Positions 40,835 to 52,202 of a DNA stretch of 64,000 nt are shown in pieces. The notes below the pieces were generated by a model that had not been told where the DNA came from, did no database searches, and was given only the letters and a program-made list of their open reading frames with translations. The number at the start of each line of letters is the position of its first letter. The stretch's first letter is position 1. Origin of the DNA: Medicago truncatula. Its lineage: Eukaryota > Streptophyta > Magnoliopsida > Fabales > Fabaceae. Where the stretch lies: NCBI RefSeq assembly GCF_003473485.1, contig NC_053048.1, positions 52,759,755 to 52,823,754 on the forward strand, in the 5' to 3' direction. A program made the translations under genes and the position numbers.

Positions 40835-42335
40835 TTAAATGATTCAAATTTGAATTTTATAAGCTGTATGAATTACATTCCTTTAGTGTTGTTGAATTTT
40901 GATTATGATGTTTTTTCGTGAACCCGTGATCATGTCGCTTTGTTGTTCTCCTGGCTGGTGATCACTCAGCGTCCTTTTTTTGTTCTTCTTCCAAACTGAT
41001 AGCTTATTGTTGTTCTATCCATGTCTATTGAAACCAATACATGTGTAAAATAAAATATTTGTCAGGAACATTGAATGATTCAAATTTGATTATGATGATG
41101 ATGGTTGTCGTAAACCCATGATCATGTCGTTTTGTTGTTCTCCTGGCCGGTGATCACTTAGCATCCTTTTCTTTGCAACTGGATAATAATAACTTATTGT
41201 TGTTCTATTCAGGTTTGTTAAAACCAATACATGTGCAATATTTGTCAGGAATATTGAATGATTCAAATTTGAGTTTTATAAGTTGTACCGTTGTATTAAT
41301 TGCATTCCTTTTTTGTTATTGACTTTTGATTATGATGTTTGTCGTGAACCCGTGATCATATGTCGTGACGCTGGTGATCACTTAGCGTCGTTTTCTCTAC
41401 AGACTGATAACTTATTGTTTTGTTCTATTCATGTGTGTTGAAACCAATACTTGTCAGGAATATTAAGTGATTCAAATTTGAATTTTATATTGTATTAATT
41501 ATATCCCTATTGCGTTGTTGAATTTTGATCCTGATGTTTGTCGTAAACTTGGGATCATGCCATTTTGTTGTTCTTGTGGCTGGTGATCACTTAGGGTCAT
41601 TGTCTTTGCAAACTGATAACATATTGTTGTTCTATGCATGCCGGTTGAAACCCAATACATGTTTAAAAACTTGTCAGGAGTATTAATAGTTTCAAATTTG
41701 AATTTTAAAAATTGTACTAATTACATTCCTTTAGTGGTGTTGAATTTTGATTATGATGTATGTTGTGAACCTGTGATCGCTTAGTGTCATTTTCTTTGCA
41801 AATTGATAACTTATTGTCGTTCTATTCATGTCTGTCAAAACCAATACATGCATAATATATACTTGTCAGGAATGATAAATGATTAAAATTTGAATTTTAT
41901 AAGTTGTATTAATTACACTCTTTTAGTGTTGTGGAATTTTGATTATGATGTTTGTCGTGAACCCGTGATCGCATCATTTTGTTGTTCTCCTAGCTGGCGA
42001 TCACTTAATGTCCTATTCTTTGCAAACTGATAAACTATTTTTTCTGTTCTATGCATGTCTGTTGAAACCAATGCTTGTGTAAAATACATGTCTGGAATAT
42101 TAAATTATTCAAATTTGAATTTTATAAGTTGTACTAATCACATTCCTTTAGTGTTGTTGAATTTTGATTATGATTTCTGTCGGGTTGTTGTTCTCCTGGC
42201 TTGTGATCATGTCGTGAACTCGTGATCACTTGGCGTCGCTTTCTTTCAAACTGGTAGCTTATTGATCTGTTCTGTGCTTGTCTGTTGAAACCAATACTTG
42301 TGTAGGATACTTGTCAGGGAAACAAGTATGATTCA
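40835..42335 (+). repeat. Tandem array of about seven degenerate units of roughly 210 bp
   Basis: The phase-marking word GATTCAAATTTGAATTTTAT (variants) recurs at about 40841, 41077, 41260, 41469, 41689, 41881 and 42107, with a partial one near 42330. Spacings run from 183 to 236 bp. Each unit also carries TTGATTATGATGTTTGTCGT, GAACCCGTGATCATGTCG, CTGGTGATCACTTAGCGTC, CTGATAACTTATTGTTGTTC, GTTGAAACCAATACATGTG and TTGTCAGGAATATT in that order. Units are 75-90% alike by eye, so the array is old. It starts about 225 bp after the LCD stop codon. Confidence 0.9.
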
Positions 42336-44152
42336 TCGCGGATAATTATTATTCCTTCATAACCAAAACCATCATTGAAAGTAGCTGCTCTGTTCTCATA
42401 CTTCTAAACATGGGAAAGAGAGATTTTTGTTTTTGTTTTTGTTACCACTGATGAACTTATATACTTGAAACTTCCGTGTGTGATTTGAGTATAGAGGCGG
42501 TAAATTCATTTGAAATTGTTAAGAATCCATGTAATAAATTTTGGTTTAACTGTTTTGCTTTTATTCCTTTAGCTGTGTTGTATTTGTTTTTACTCTTATT
42601 AGAGCGACATTCTGTTTATTTGCAGTTGAGAAGTATCAGTGTCATCTTTCTGATGAATAAAAGCAATGGTTTAGTGATTGCTTTGTTGCTTGCAGGCTTT
42701 GCTAGTTGTGATGGTTTCGGTACCATGGACTGCATGTTTTGCCTGTAAACTCCAGCAATTGCTTATGTTAGCTTTGCTGAGTAGAATTCCCTTGTAGTTG
42801 AGTAACATCACTATTGAGATCTATGGATTTATCATTGTAAATACAATTGTGATTCACTCATGGTCTAATGATTCTCACCGTCGTTATACCAAGTTGTCAA
42901 CTGCTACTTCAGATTTATATCAAATTCCACCAGAAATTCAAGGTTGACATTTCTGTTTGTTTCGATTTTGAAAAAAAAATTGTTGTTAAAAAATGATTTG
43001 TTTTGGAAATGATTTTAAAGAGGTAATGTATCTTTTTTCAAAGTTTTATAGGTTGATATTTAGAATTAATTTTAATTATTAAAACAATTTTTTTAATGAA
43101 AAATAATTTTGAAAAAGTAAAATGACATATGTTAGTGTTAAAGTGGTAACATCCTTTTAATGACGGGAAACATTTTTTTTATTGAGTCAATAACGACGGG
43201 ATTTTGGGAACTCGATTGACAAGTCGATTAACTGTCCTGTTTTGTTGGCAAAATTAACTGTTTTATTTTTATTTTCAAAAGTTAAATTAGTCCACTTTGG
43301 AATCGAACTTCAGACTTTGAGGAGGAACATATTCTCAGGTTTCAAGTAAATATCATTAAATCAATTCAAATGAGTTTACTCTTTTTGTTATTTACTTATG
43401 AAAGGTTGTATTTTACGAGTGTAATGGTTGGGAACTTGGGATCATGGTTATTACTTGCAAATTTATAAGAGATCATTCTATTTTAGATAATTAATCATTT
43501 GCATTCAATCTCTTAGTTATTCAAAGTTTAATTAAGTTGTATATTTTATAATTATAATATTATGTTAATTTTGGAAATAATTAGTGATATATTTGAGATG
43601 ATGTTATTGTCAATTTTTTTAATCAACAAATATTAGTATGGATAGTTTTTATCATGGTGAGGATGTAGATCGAATTTTTGATCCCCTTGTCCCTTCAGTC
43701 CTTAACAAAGTATTATCATCATCGTCGTCGTTAATTTTTTTAACGAATAGGGCATGGAAAGACATCACGAGGCGGGGTAATCCAATGGTTGGCACCACAT
43801 TCCCCATGCAATCATCTGTGAGATGGACTTCTCAAATACAGTTTGAGTTTGGATACAAATTTCAGGATTTTTTGAATTTTCTCCTTTTTTTTTTCTCAAT
43901 GTTTTGTTGGTAGATGTTGTATGTATTGTTTTTCTTAGAACTTTTCAGCTTTTTGTTTGGGGCTTATCCCTTTTACTCGTAACAAAAAGTACAATCATAC
44001 GCAACACACTAATAATTTTGATGAATAATAGAAACAGGGGATACAAGAAATCGAAACGACAAAATGCTTAACTAAATCTAACGTTAGATACATCACATAT
44101 CTGTTTTTAACGAAATTAAAAGTAGTAAATGATAGGAGAACATCCCCACCAC
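42336..44152. other. Intergenic, no supported gene
   Basis: About 1.8 kb of AT-rich DNA. The open frame at 43638-43913 (91 codons, acidic start, hydrophobic end) has no recognised domain and may be chance. Confidence 0.4.
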
Positions 44153-44790
44153 TGACGTTGCCAGGATCCTGAGTCAGGGGGTTCAAACTTACGAACTTTA
44201 ATTAATATATATAATAATATATATTTAAAAATTTAAATTGTATTCAAAGTACATTTTTTTGACAAATTATAAAGTTTAATATGTATCACTTAAAAATTAG
44301 AAGATGAGTATTATCAATATTAAGTAATTAGTCTTGGCTAATCTATGAATGTATATTTCATTTTCACGTTGATTCATTTTTTGAAGAGTCTCATTTGATT
44401 CATAAATGTATTGAAATTGCGATTTCGTATTTAAATGTATTTTTTATTTGTCAATTTAGTTCATTAAATTATTAAAAAAATAATAATAAATGTTGGGCCA
44501 CACAATTTTGCCTTCTAAAAAATGAAAGCTTAAAAGCAAGCATTAGTAAAATAAAAGAAGTAAACCTTAAGAACATTTAAAAGCTATAATAATATAAAAA
44601 GCTGATCTACTAAGACTATAATAATATAACATGAGGTGAGAAAGACACAGACTTTGGGTCGTTGGTGCATTTAGGTGCAGAACAAATGTGTGAGGGGGAT
44701 TCATGATAGAAAAACCATAGGATAATAAGTGTAGTTATAAAAGTTGAGGGGGTTCACTTGAACCCCCTGGTTACTACCTGGCTCCGCCAG
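44153..44790. mobile_element. Non-autonomous hAT-like element with 8-bp target duplication
   Basis: The element is flanked by CCCACCAC at 44145-44152 and 44791-44798. Its ends are imperfect inverted repeats: TGACGTTGCCAGG on the left, CCTGGCTCCGCCA on the right (complement TGGCGGAGCCAGG). Subterminal GGGGGTTCAAAC and GAGGGGGTTCACTTGAACCC follow. The interior is AT-rich with no ORF. An 8-bp duplication fits the hAT superfamily. Confidence 0.8.
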
Positions 44791-44798
44791 CCCACCAC

Positions 44799-46050
44799 CA
44801 GCAGCCAACATAATTAACAATGTGGTTATTAGAGGAGAAATAGAAATGAAAGAGGTTGCGAATTTATCTTATTTAAGTAAATATATTTTTTTGAGGGGAA
44901 TTTAAGTAAATATAGTAAATATTTTGGTAGTTGCACATAACAAACATATTTTTATTTTAGTAAATTGATAATTTTCTAACTTTTTTAGTTTGTTGTCAAT
45001 TAATTTCTTTATTTATCACTACAATTTTCACCATTAAGTGTCTTCTTAACTTATTTTATATGATTTTACCTTTTGCAGTCAGAGTTTTACATGTGAGATT
45101 GTAAAACCATTTATAATTATAATAATATAAGAACTTTAAAAAAAAAATATCACTTATCATCCTACTATATTAATCTATCTTTTCATTTGAGTTGTGCATG
45201 GTTATTAAGTAAGTGAATAACTTTGTTGATTTCAATTATAAAAATACTCTTATTAATTGTCATTAATAATAACAATAATACTAATACTAATATGGTACAT
45301 ATGTGAGTTGAGATACAATAAATAAGGGCGTATTAATGAAAAATATATATTTATTCACTAATATTCAAAAATGATAATTAATTTGACACAAACAAATATT
45401 ATAACAAAGACACTTATAATTCCTTAAAAAAAGACAGTCATAACGAGACTTAGGGAGTAGCATGAACTTTTACTTGAAATTAGTGTGTTTAAAAATTGAA
45501 TAAGATTGAATCCATGGATTCAATTATATGACTCAATCCCTATAAAAAAAATTGTCTTCGTGTTGAATTTTAGTAGACTGAATGATTTGATCTCTTAAAC
45601 AATTCTAAAAAATATTTATAACTATAAAATGTACAAAAATGCCAACCTTTTTCATAGTGACTATGTAAGAGAAGGAAATAAAAAATATAAATGAAACAAA
45701 TTCAAAGAGTCAATTTGTCATTGTCAGCCCTACTCAATCTCACAAGAGTGCTAAAATTCAAAGAGTATTTTCTAAGAGTTAATTAACTGTTAATATTATA
45801 AAAGAAGGCTTAATAGAATTATGTTTTTATTTCTTCAAAGAAACTTATGTTTTTATTATATATAAAAAATAATTATGTTTTTAGAATTTATTATAAAATA
45901 TAAACACTTTGTTTGTAAAATTTAAGCTTTTAGTTTAACTCATTTTACAATTTAAGTTGATACTTATTTTTGACAAAACAATTTAAGTTGATATTTAATT
46001 GTTGGGTTACGGGCTTATTTGTAAATTAATAACTTGGATAGCAAGTTAGT
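44799..46050. other. Intergenic, AT-rich, no gene seen
   Basis: Very AT-rich with no coding signal. A G+C-richer segment at about 46055-46131 ending in CG/GTGAG could be an old first (untranslated) exon of the WD40 gene to its right. Confidence 0.4.
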
Positions 46051-46254
46051 AGTAACCCACATACGTTCGTTCAGTGCCGCGCAGTCACTTTGAACTCAAA
46101 TTGGTGGCCGGAGTTGTTCGTCGCCCGGTGAGAAAATCATTCTTGTTTTTATTTTTTATTTTTTCTGAAGTTATGCATAAACCTCTATTATGTAGAATAA
46201 AAAAGTTGCTGCGTTTTCAGAAGAGTTTTGGAGAGTATATGGTCGGTTAGTTGT

Positions 46255-46545
46255 TGTAGTTTAGGGTCAGTTCGAATTGACTTTGACTTATTTGAATTTA
46301 TCTATTGACATAAGTTTTATGAGTTTCGGAGAACTTATGAAAATAACTTATGACAATTTTTAAAAGCTTTTTCAGCTTATTTTCATAAGTTATCCAATAT
46401 AGTTTATAAAAACAACTTATAGCTTATAAATAAACAAATTAACTTTAGTTTATCTTTTCCCATAGAAATAACTTATAAGCTTATTCATATGCGCTTATCT
46501 TGTGTATAAGCTGCAAATAAGTTGTTCATCCAAAAACAGGCGCTA
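46255..46545. mobile_element. MITE-like repeat of the 'cttataagctgc' family
   Basis: Rich in CTTATAAGC/GCTTATAAG-like words, with ATAAGCTGCAAATAAGTTG and CATCCAAAAACAGGC at the right. It shares these with 33130-33285 and 62285-62640, and probably lies in the first intron of the broken WD40 gene. Confidence 0.5.
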
Positions 46546-47174
46546 AAATTATATTAAAAGTGATTTTCATATAACTAATTTGGACATTATTCGAGATTTT
46601 TAACAAAAACATAAACATAAACTATGATTAGAAAAACATTCATGTTGAAATACTATACATGGCAAAATAGTTTTTTATTGCTAATATAGTTAAAAATGTA
46701 TAGACACGAATGAATTATGTTTTTCTCGTTATTCTGTTAAAAATAACTTTCTTCAAAATAGCTATTCTTTCAATGGTGAAGCAAGGCATATTATAAGGTT
46801 GAGGCCAAAGAGTTATATTCATTTCACTTCCAGTGTTGTGCCAAGACTTTTATTTCCTTCAAAAACAATTAGCAATTGGAAGGAAATTTGGAATTCAAAA
46901 GTTATTTAATAAATTTGTCTTACTTTGTCTTCCACGTGATCATGCTCATGACCATGAAGAAGACAAAAATGCTGTTTTCATTGATCAGTCTCATATCATG
47001 CATGAAGTTCCAAGTTCTTCCTGATGCTGGTGACCCCGACGATCTAGGTGGCTCCCCTGGCAACTACAGTTCCAGTTCAGACTCTGATACGTATGAACTT
47101 TTATCTTAAAATTTTAAATAGGGATTTCAAGTTTTTTTCTTTTAAATTATACTTTCACACTAATATTAGAGGAT

Positions 47175-47345
47175 TGCGGTTGACACATATGCATTGGCTG
47201 TGTCATACTAGTAATTTACTAAAATGTCTTTCGGCAGTTAACTGTCGAATTATGAAACCGGCTGCAGTTAACTACCGAGGAAAACTTCGGTAGTAAACTA
47301 CCGAGGAAAAGTGAAAACTTCGGCAGTTAACTGTCGATGAAACCT
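47175..47345 (+). mobile_element. Solo end of a MULE related to the element at 19242-23925
   Basis: The order ACACATATGCATTGGCTGTG, CATACTAGTAATTTAC, then TCGGCAGTTAACTG, AACCGGC.GCAGTTAACTAC and TCGGTAGTAAACTACC parallels the left terminus of the 4.7-kb MULE. No matching right end is present, so this is a fragment lying in the gap of the WD40 pseudogene. Confidence 0.8.
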
Positions 47346-47802
47346 CAAATCTGATTTTTTTTTTTTTTTTTGATAAAAACCGTAAATTATCAACAACAAT
47401 TCTCAACGTTTTATGCATACGTGTGTGTGAAACTTAACCATTGACTTTTCTGCCTAATTAAACATTTCTTAATATATAAACAAAAATGTTTTGCTTATCA
47501 ATGTTTTTTATGCGCAATTAAACATTTTCTTATATCAACACAAAAAAAAAAAAAAAAAAAACAAACAAACACTTTCTTATATAGCAAATAAACATGTTAG
47601 GTGTACTTTAAATTTTAAAGAAGACATTTTTATTATATAAAGATGACACATGTGATATTATAATTGGTTTAAATAATAAAAGGTGACGATGTAACCAAAA
47701 AAAATTGGTTAACATAGTATGTAAAATTATTGAGGAACGAAAAACGTGTTGTCACATATTTTTTTATGTAAATCGAAACAAAAAAAATCAAATTGCCTAA
47801 GT

Positions 47803-48015
47803 TAGTATCAGAGCCTATTCATGATCCATCAGATCATTCACTATCAGCTATCGGATCATTTGAGTCACACTCCAAATGTCCAATTCCAATCGTGAGGGTG
47901 TGTGTTGACAGTCCCACATAGTTTGAGATGTGGCTTTAATGTGTTTATAACTTGAAGCATTATTCACTTTACAAACCAGTTTGTAGGGTTTGTTATGGCC
48001 AACCCAAATTCTAAA
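47803..48015 (+). mobile_element. TRIM/LTR remnant: primer-binding-site-like word and one LTR
   Basis: TAGTATCAGAGCC (47803-47815) is a one-base variant of the initiator tRNA-Met primer-binding site. After about 90 bp comes an LTR-like sequence starting TGTTGACAGTCCCACATAG (47903) and ending GCCAACCCAAATTCTAA (about 48015). The upstream LTR is missing. It has no coding capacity. Confidence 0.55.
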
Positions 48016-48329
48016 AATTGACATTAGTTTTAACATTTTGAAAGTTTACCTAAACATCATAGACAATTGTTGCTTTAAGCAAATAATTGAGCTTGAAATC
48101 TTTTATTCAAGGGCTAAAGGAGAGAAGGCATTTGAACATGCATGAGAATCAGATCAAAGAGCATTTGGTACCTTTCTTGAAATAATTTTGTTTTCATGAA
48201 CCAGATTAGCCTAAATGATTCTCAGAATATGAACAAAAATGCCATATTATGTCACCCTCTATCTCTAATATGTGGAGATAGTTTATTAGTTGATCAATCA
48301 AAATGATTAATCAGAAGTTTGGCTTGGTG

Positions 48330-48450
48330 GCTCTGTGACCTAGCAGCACCATGAGCTCCTTGAGTAGCCTAGTGGCGAGAGTCCCACACATTAAGTGTGA
48401 AGAAGTGGAGAATTGCGGATTTGAACCCGCGCCCCAACACATCAAACTGT
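48330..48450 (+). repeat. tRNA-like (SINE-type) repeat fragment
   Basis: GTAGCCTAGTGGCGAGAG (about 48367) resembles a pol III A box, and GGATTTGAACCC (about 48417) a B box about 50 bp downstream. No cloverleaf tRNA is formed, so this is at most a tRNA-derived SINE head. The tail was not located. Confidence 0.4.
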
Positions 48451-49692
48451 TTTTGGGTTTGACCATACAAATATAACTACTAAAAATAATGTTCATACAT
48501 AATGTGGCCTGTGTAGCGCCGGAACAAAACTGAAAGATCCCACTAATCAAGGCCTGAAACTTTCATCACTTATCCCTGTGCTAATTGTTTTGTTTGTCTC
48601 TGCATGCTGCAACTTTATTTCTTTCTAAAGGGATTTGAGCATATAAATTTAGCTTTTTTCTTGGTTTCTAAGAAAAGTTATATCCTGGTTGACAGGTTGT
48701 TAATACCCTGCCTTCTCATTCAAATTCCGTTGAGTCAGTTGCATTCGCACCAAGGTATGTTTTAAGAGTGGCAAATTGTTCATAACCTGTTTATATGTTC
48801 ATTCGTGCACATTTTCATGTATCCTTTTGGTTCATGCATGTGTATGGTGGAAGTTTTATTTGATTCAAAGGTTGTCTGAAGAACAGTAACATACTGAAGA
48901 GAAAAAAATAGTCTTGGCACTTGGCAGTGACAAGCAACATAAAATCAGGGTCTGTTGATAAAAATGAAACATGACCAGCTCACTTGATTTATGGTATAAC
49001 ACAAATATTAAAAGTAGTTCCATGTATTTTCAAAGAATAATAGACTGCGAAGTGACCTAATAAACCTTTAATATGAATAGTTTGTACAAGTGAAAACTAT
49101 GCCATCTTTTCATCATATGCTTAATGCTTTGAATTTCATTGATCTACATTATTTCAACATTTCATTAACTGTGTTTTTTTTAACGCAATGATGATTTGGA
49201 CCTTGTTCTCCAAATTTAATATGAGCCGCCAGTATGACAGTGGTTCGTGGGCGGCAATTGGAAGCATGGACCAAATGATCATATGGGATGTACAGCACTA
49301 CTTAGCTCGAAGCACTTGTACGCACGAGGTTTGTTGGAATTTCACTTTGTGCAAGTGACATACTTATGCATTAGAGACTGAATGAACTCTGCAATTACTA
49401 TACTTTTATTTGGAAATGTGAATTTTCTTTTATATGTCTGATGAGTGAAAATTTCCATCGTGGGCAGTACGGAGCGACATGTTTGACATGGCTTGGCACA
49501 TCATGTGTAGCTACTGGATCTAATGATGGAGTTGTGAGATTATGGGATAGTCGATCTGGTGAATGTGTAAGAACATTCAGAGGGCACTCTGAACCCATTC
49601 AATCTCTTTCTTTGTCTGCAAATCGTGATTACATTGTCTCGGCTTCTATGGATCATACAGCTCGTGTTTTTGACGTTAAAGGATTTTGTTAA

Positions 49693-50273
49693 GCAATCCA
49701 TATTTACTCAAGTTATTTTAGATCATACAGCTTCTTTAGATCTCTTTCTATTTTTTAAGGTTATTAATTATGATGTTCATACACACTCAAGTTTATTGTT
49801 TTATGGCAACGGGAATCATATATTGTGAATAATCCATATTTATTTACAAGTTAAAATAATAACAAGAAATGATGAAGCTTCCTAAAAGCTCCTATCTGGT
49901 TATTTTGTTCCTTCCTAGACCTTGTTTCAGTGACTTAGTATACAACGACCGGAGTCCAAAAGTCAAGCAACAAGTCAAGGCAAAAAATTATGTTTGCTCA
50001 CAAGTGCTATATGACTATTGTTTAAGCATTTCAAATAAGATAATTATTCATTAAAAATGTAAAATACCTCTTCTCAGTGTATTAAATACACATACTAACT
50101 TTGCTAGTATAAAACAATGCTTAAACAATACTCATATTAATATAGTTGGAACATTCAATTTGTGGACAGAATAAATTAACACTGTGACATTCAATTTTTA
50201 TTTTTTTTTGGTTAAGACTGTGACATTCAATTTAATGACTACTATCCGTCAAATAAATAAAATTAACATTATT
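49693..50273. other. Intergenic between convergent genes
   Basis: 3' flanks of the WD40 pseudogene and the pectinesterase gene. A short direct repeat (GATCATACAGCT, at 49650 and 49721) lies across the WD40 stop. No gene. Confidence 0.5.
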
Positions 50274-52202
50274 CTATTTATGAAAGAAAAAACCAGATTC
50301 ATATGGAATGCCTGTATTTGTCAACCATTGGTTTGCTTGAATAAACTCAGCAGCTGTAAAACTCATCATTTCACTTTTCCAATTCTGAGAATTTGTTCTA
50401 TAACTCTCCCAATGAACCCTCATATCATTTCTTGCACCAGGGCCTCTGTTATTATACTCTCTAAACGTTGCTGTATCAATTCCATAGTTATCACTAAATT
50501 TACACCAACCTTTTGGACGTACAACATCACCAAGAAATGATTCCATTATGATTGTTCTTGAATATTGGTCACGCGGAGTTCCCAAACATGTCGAACCAAC
50601 AAGACTTTTATCATTGATTTTGCCTTGTTCTGCTATGATGGTGCAGTTTTGGATCACAAGTCCAGTTTTCTCATATTTGTCTAGTCTTGATTGAACACTC
50701 ACCACATTTTTTCTCAGAGCTAAGCTAGAAGAATTTCGGTGCTTCACAATTATTTGCGAGTTTTGAATTATAGTTGCTGAGTCTCCTTTGATGATGTCTA
50801 CACTACCATGAATTTCGCAGTCTCTGTAGAATTGGCGCTGCGCGACTGCGTATAAGCTTCCTTCTCCGCCGTCAATTTTGCAGCTGAAGAATGCTGCATG
50901 ATCAGAAAGTACAAGGAGTGCTGATGCTCCTGGTACGCTAGCTGGAGCTGTGAAACCCATATCTTTGCAGATGAATCTTTTGCCCTTTACCACTGCATTT
51001 CACAAGAGTGAAAATCAAATGTTGTTATATGTGTTGTTTTTAGTACTCGGTAGATATTAATGTTTTTATTTTAGTCCCTGTAAAACTAATTCTTATTATT
51101 AATAAAGATGATTATCTTCTTTAGTCTCTGTTGTCGATCTTTGTTTATCAAATGGTCAGCATATATTGAAATGAAATAAAAAATGTGACACTAATTAAAG
51201 GCATATTGTTTAGTGTTGAGGAGATTTAAGTTAATTACCAAAAGTAGCTGACCGAAAGGGGGTTGTAACCTTGGGGTCTATTGATTTGATTCCAGTGACA
51301 ATGGTTTTCATAGGGCCATCACCATACATGAGAACTTGGTCTAAATTCTTAGGTACCGCCACTTTTTCCTCATATTTACCTTTGGTCACATAAATAACAC
51401 ATGAATTATTTCTATTCTTTGCACAATAATTTAGTGACTCAGTTATGGTTGAGAATTGGCCACTTCCATCTTGAGCCACAACTATTCTTGTATGTTGAAC
51501 CTCAATAAGTTTGTGCGCAGCTCTCAGGTTCAATCTTTGAAACCCATCAAGTTGTTGAACTTCGATTTTCGGCCTCTCGACAAAATTATAGACAATGGCT
51601 AATGTAATCCTTGTAAGAAGAATTGGTATTTTCAAAGAATACGCCAAAATCTCATAACTATTTGTTCTTACCAATTCATTTACACAAGTTTGTTGATATG
51701 AAATGATAGCACTTAGGCTATTCATAACATCATCTGGATATATTTGGAATATATCTTCAATAGACGAATTTGCCAGCTTATACAAAGATTCTAGTTCATC
51801 TTTTCCCATATTCAACAATTCCAAACAATCTCTATATGATTGTGCCTGTAGAGGAGTTAGGATTTTTTCAAGGTATGGTTTTTGCATGTTAACTAACGAT
51901 AATTCTTTAAGGGTTGCATTAAGAGCAGCTTTTGCATAATCCACAGCCGTTGCGGTTTCACCTACGCGTTTTAAGACATGGAGACAAGATTCTGGTGCTT
52001 CTGTTTTTGCACAGACAGAGTTAAGGTTCTTCATAGCTGCTACGTTTTTGGAGTCACCTACGTTGGCAACAACAGCAATGGTTACCAATGCAAGAAGCAA
52101 CATTGAGACACCCATGATTACTATGTTTGAGACCCATTCCTCATCCTCTTTTGAATCATCATCCATTTCATTATGAACGTTTCCAAGATCCCGATATTTC
52201 AT
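50274..52202 (-). CDS. Pectinesterase/PMEI (type I) with a degenerate active site, 560 aa
   Basis: Exons 52202-51239 and 50992-50274 (phase +1, GT-AG) give 560 residues, the normal length for a type I (PMEI-PME) protein. The ATG at 52200-52202 is used. Residues about 25-50 form a signal anchor (IVIMGVSMLLLALVTIAVVA), about 55-200 the inhibitor-like pro-region with its Cys residues, and about 235-560 the right-handed beta-helix catalytic domain (RIVVAQDGSGQFSTI; VKGKRFICKDMGF; RQFYRDCEIHG). PMEs demethylate cell-wall homogalacturonan. Here the catalytic motifs are altered. GxQAVAL reads GASALL (Gln to Ser), GYQDTLY reads GGEGSLY (Gln to Glu, general-acid Asp to Gly), and LGRPW reads LGTPR (Arg to Thr, Trp to Arg). 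Only the second Asp (GSVDIIKG) is kept. The frame and splice sites are clean, so this may be an expressed pseudoenzyme. Confidence 0.92.

Larger units (their letters stand above)
46930..49692 (+). pseudogene. AAMP-like WD40 repeat gene with the central exons missing
   Basis: Four exon-like pieces can be read. (1) About 46930-47091 gives the acidic N-terminus (DHEEDKNAVFIDQSHIMHEV, then after a +1 shift PDAGDPDDLGG) with a donor at GATAC/GTATG. (2) 48696-48754 gives VVNTLPSHSNSVESVAFAP. (3) 49241-49328 gives GSWAAIGSMDQMIIWDVQHY. (4) 49468-49692 gives YGATCLTWLGTSCVATGSND, LWDSRSGECVRTF, SASMDHTARVF and a stop at 49690. Pieces 2-4 keep good splice sites and phases and match the last three WD repeats of plant homologues of angio-associated migratory cell protein. 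About the first five WD repeats, normally encoded between pieces 1 and 2, are absent. That interval (47.1-48.69 kb) is filled by transposon remnants. A complete beta-propeller cannot form. Confidence 0.8.

Noticed and set aside
40835-42335. CRISPR-like or coding repeat array
   Set aside because: Units are about 210 bp, degenerate and contiguous without spacers, and all frames contain stops. This is a eukaryotic tandem repeat.
43638-43913. 91-codon plus-strand ORF
   Set aside because: No motif recognised, and the C-terminal end is a Phe run from a T-rich tract. Kept only as a note in the intergenic entry.
48330-48450. A functional tRNA gene
   Set aside because: A-box- and B-box-like words are present, but no acceptor stem, anticodon arm or terminator could be paired.
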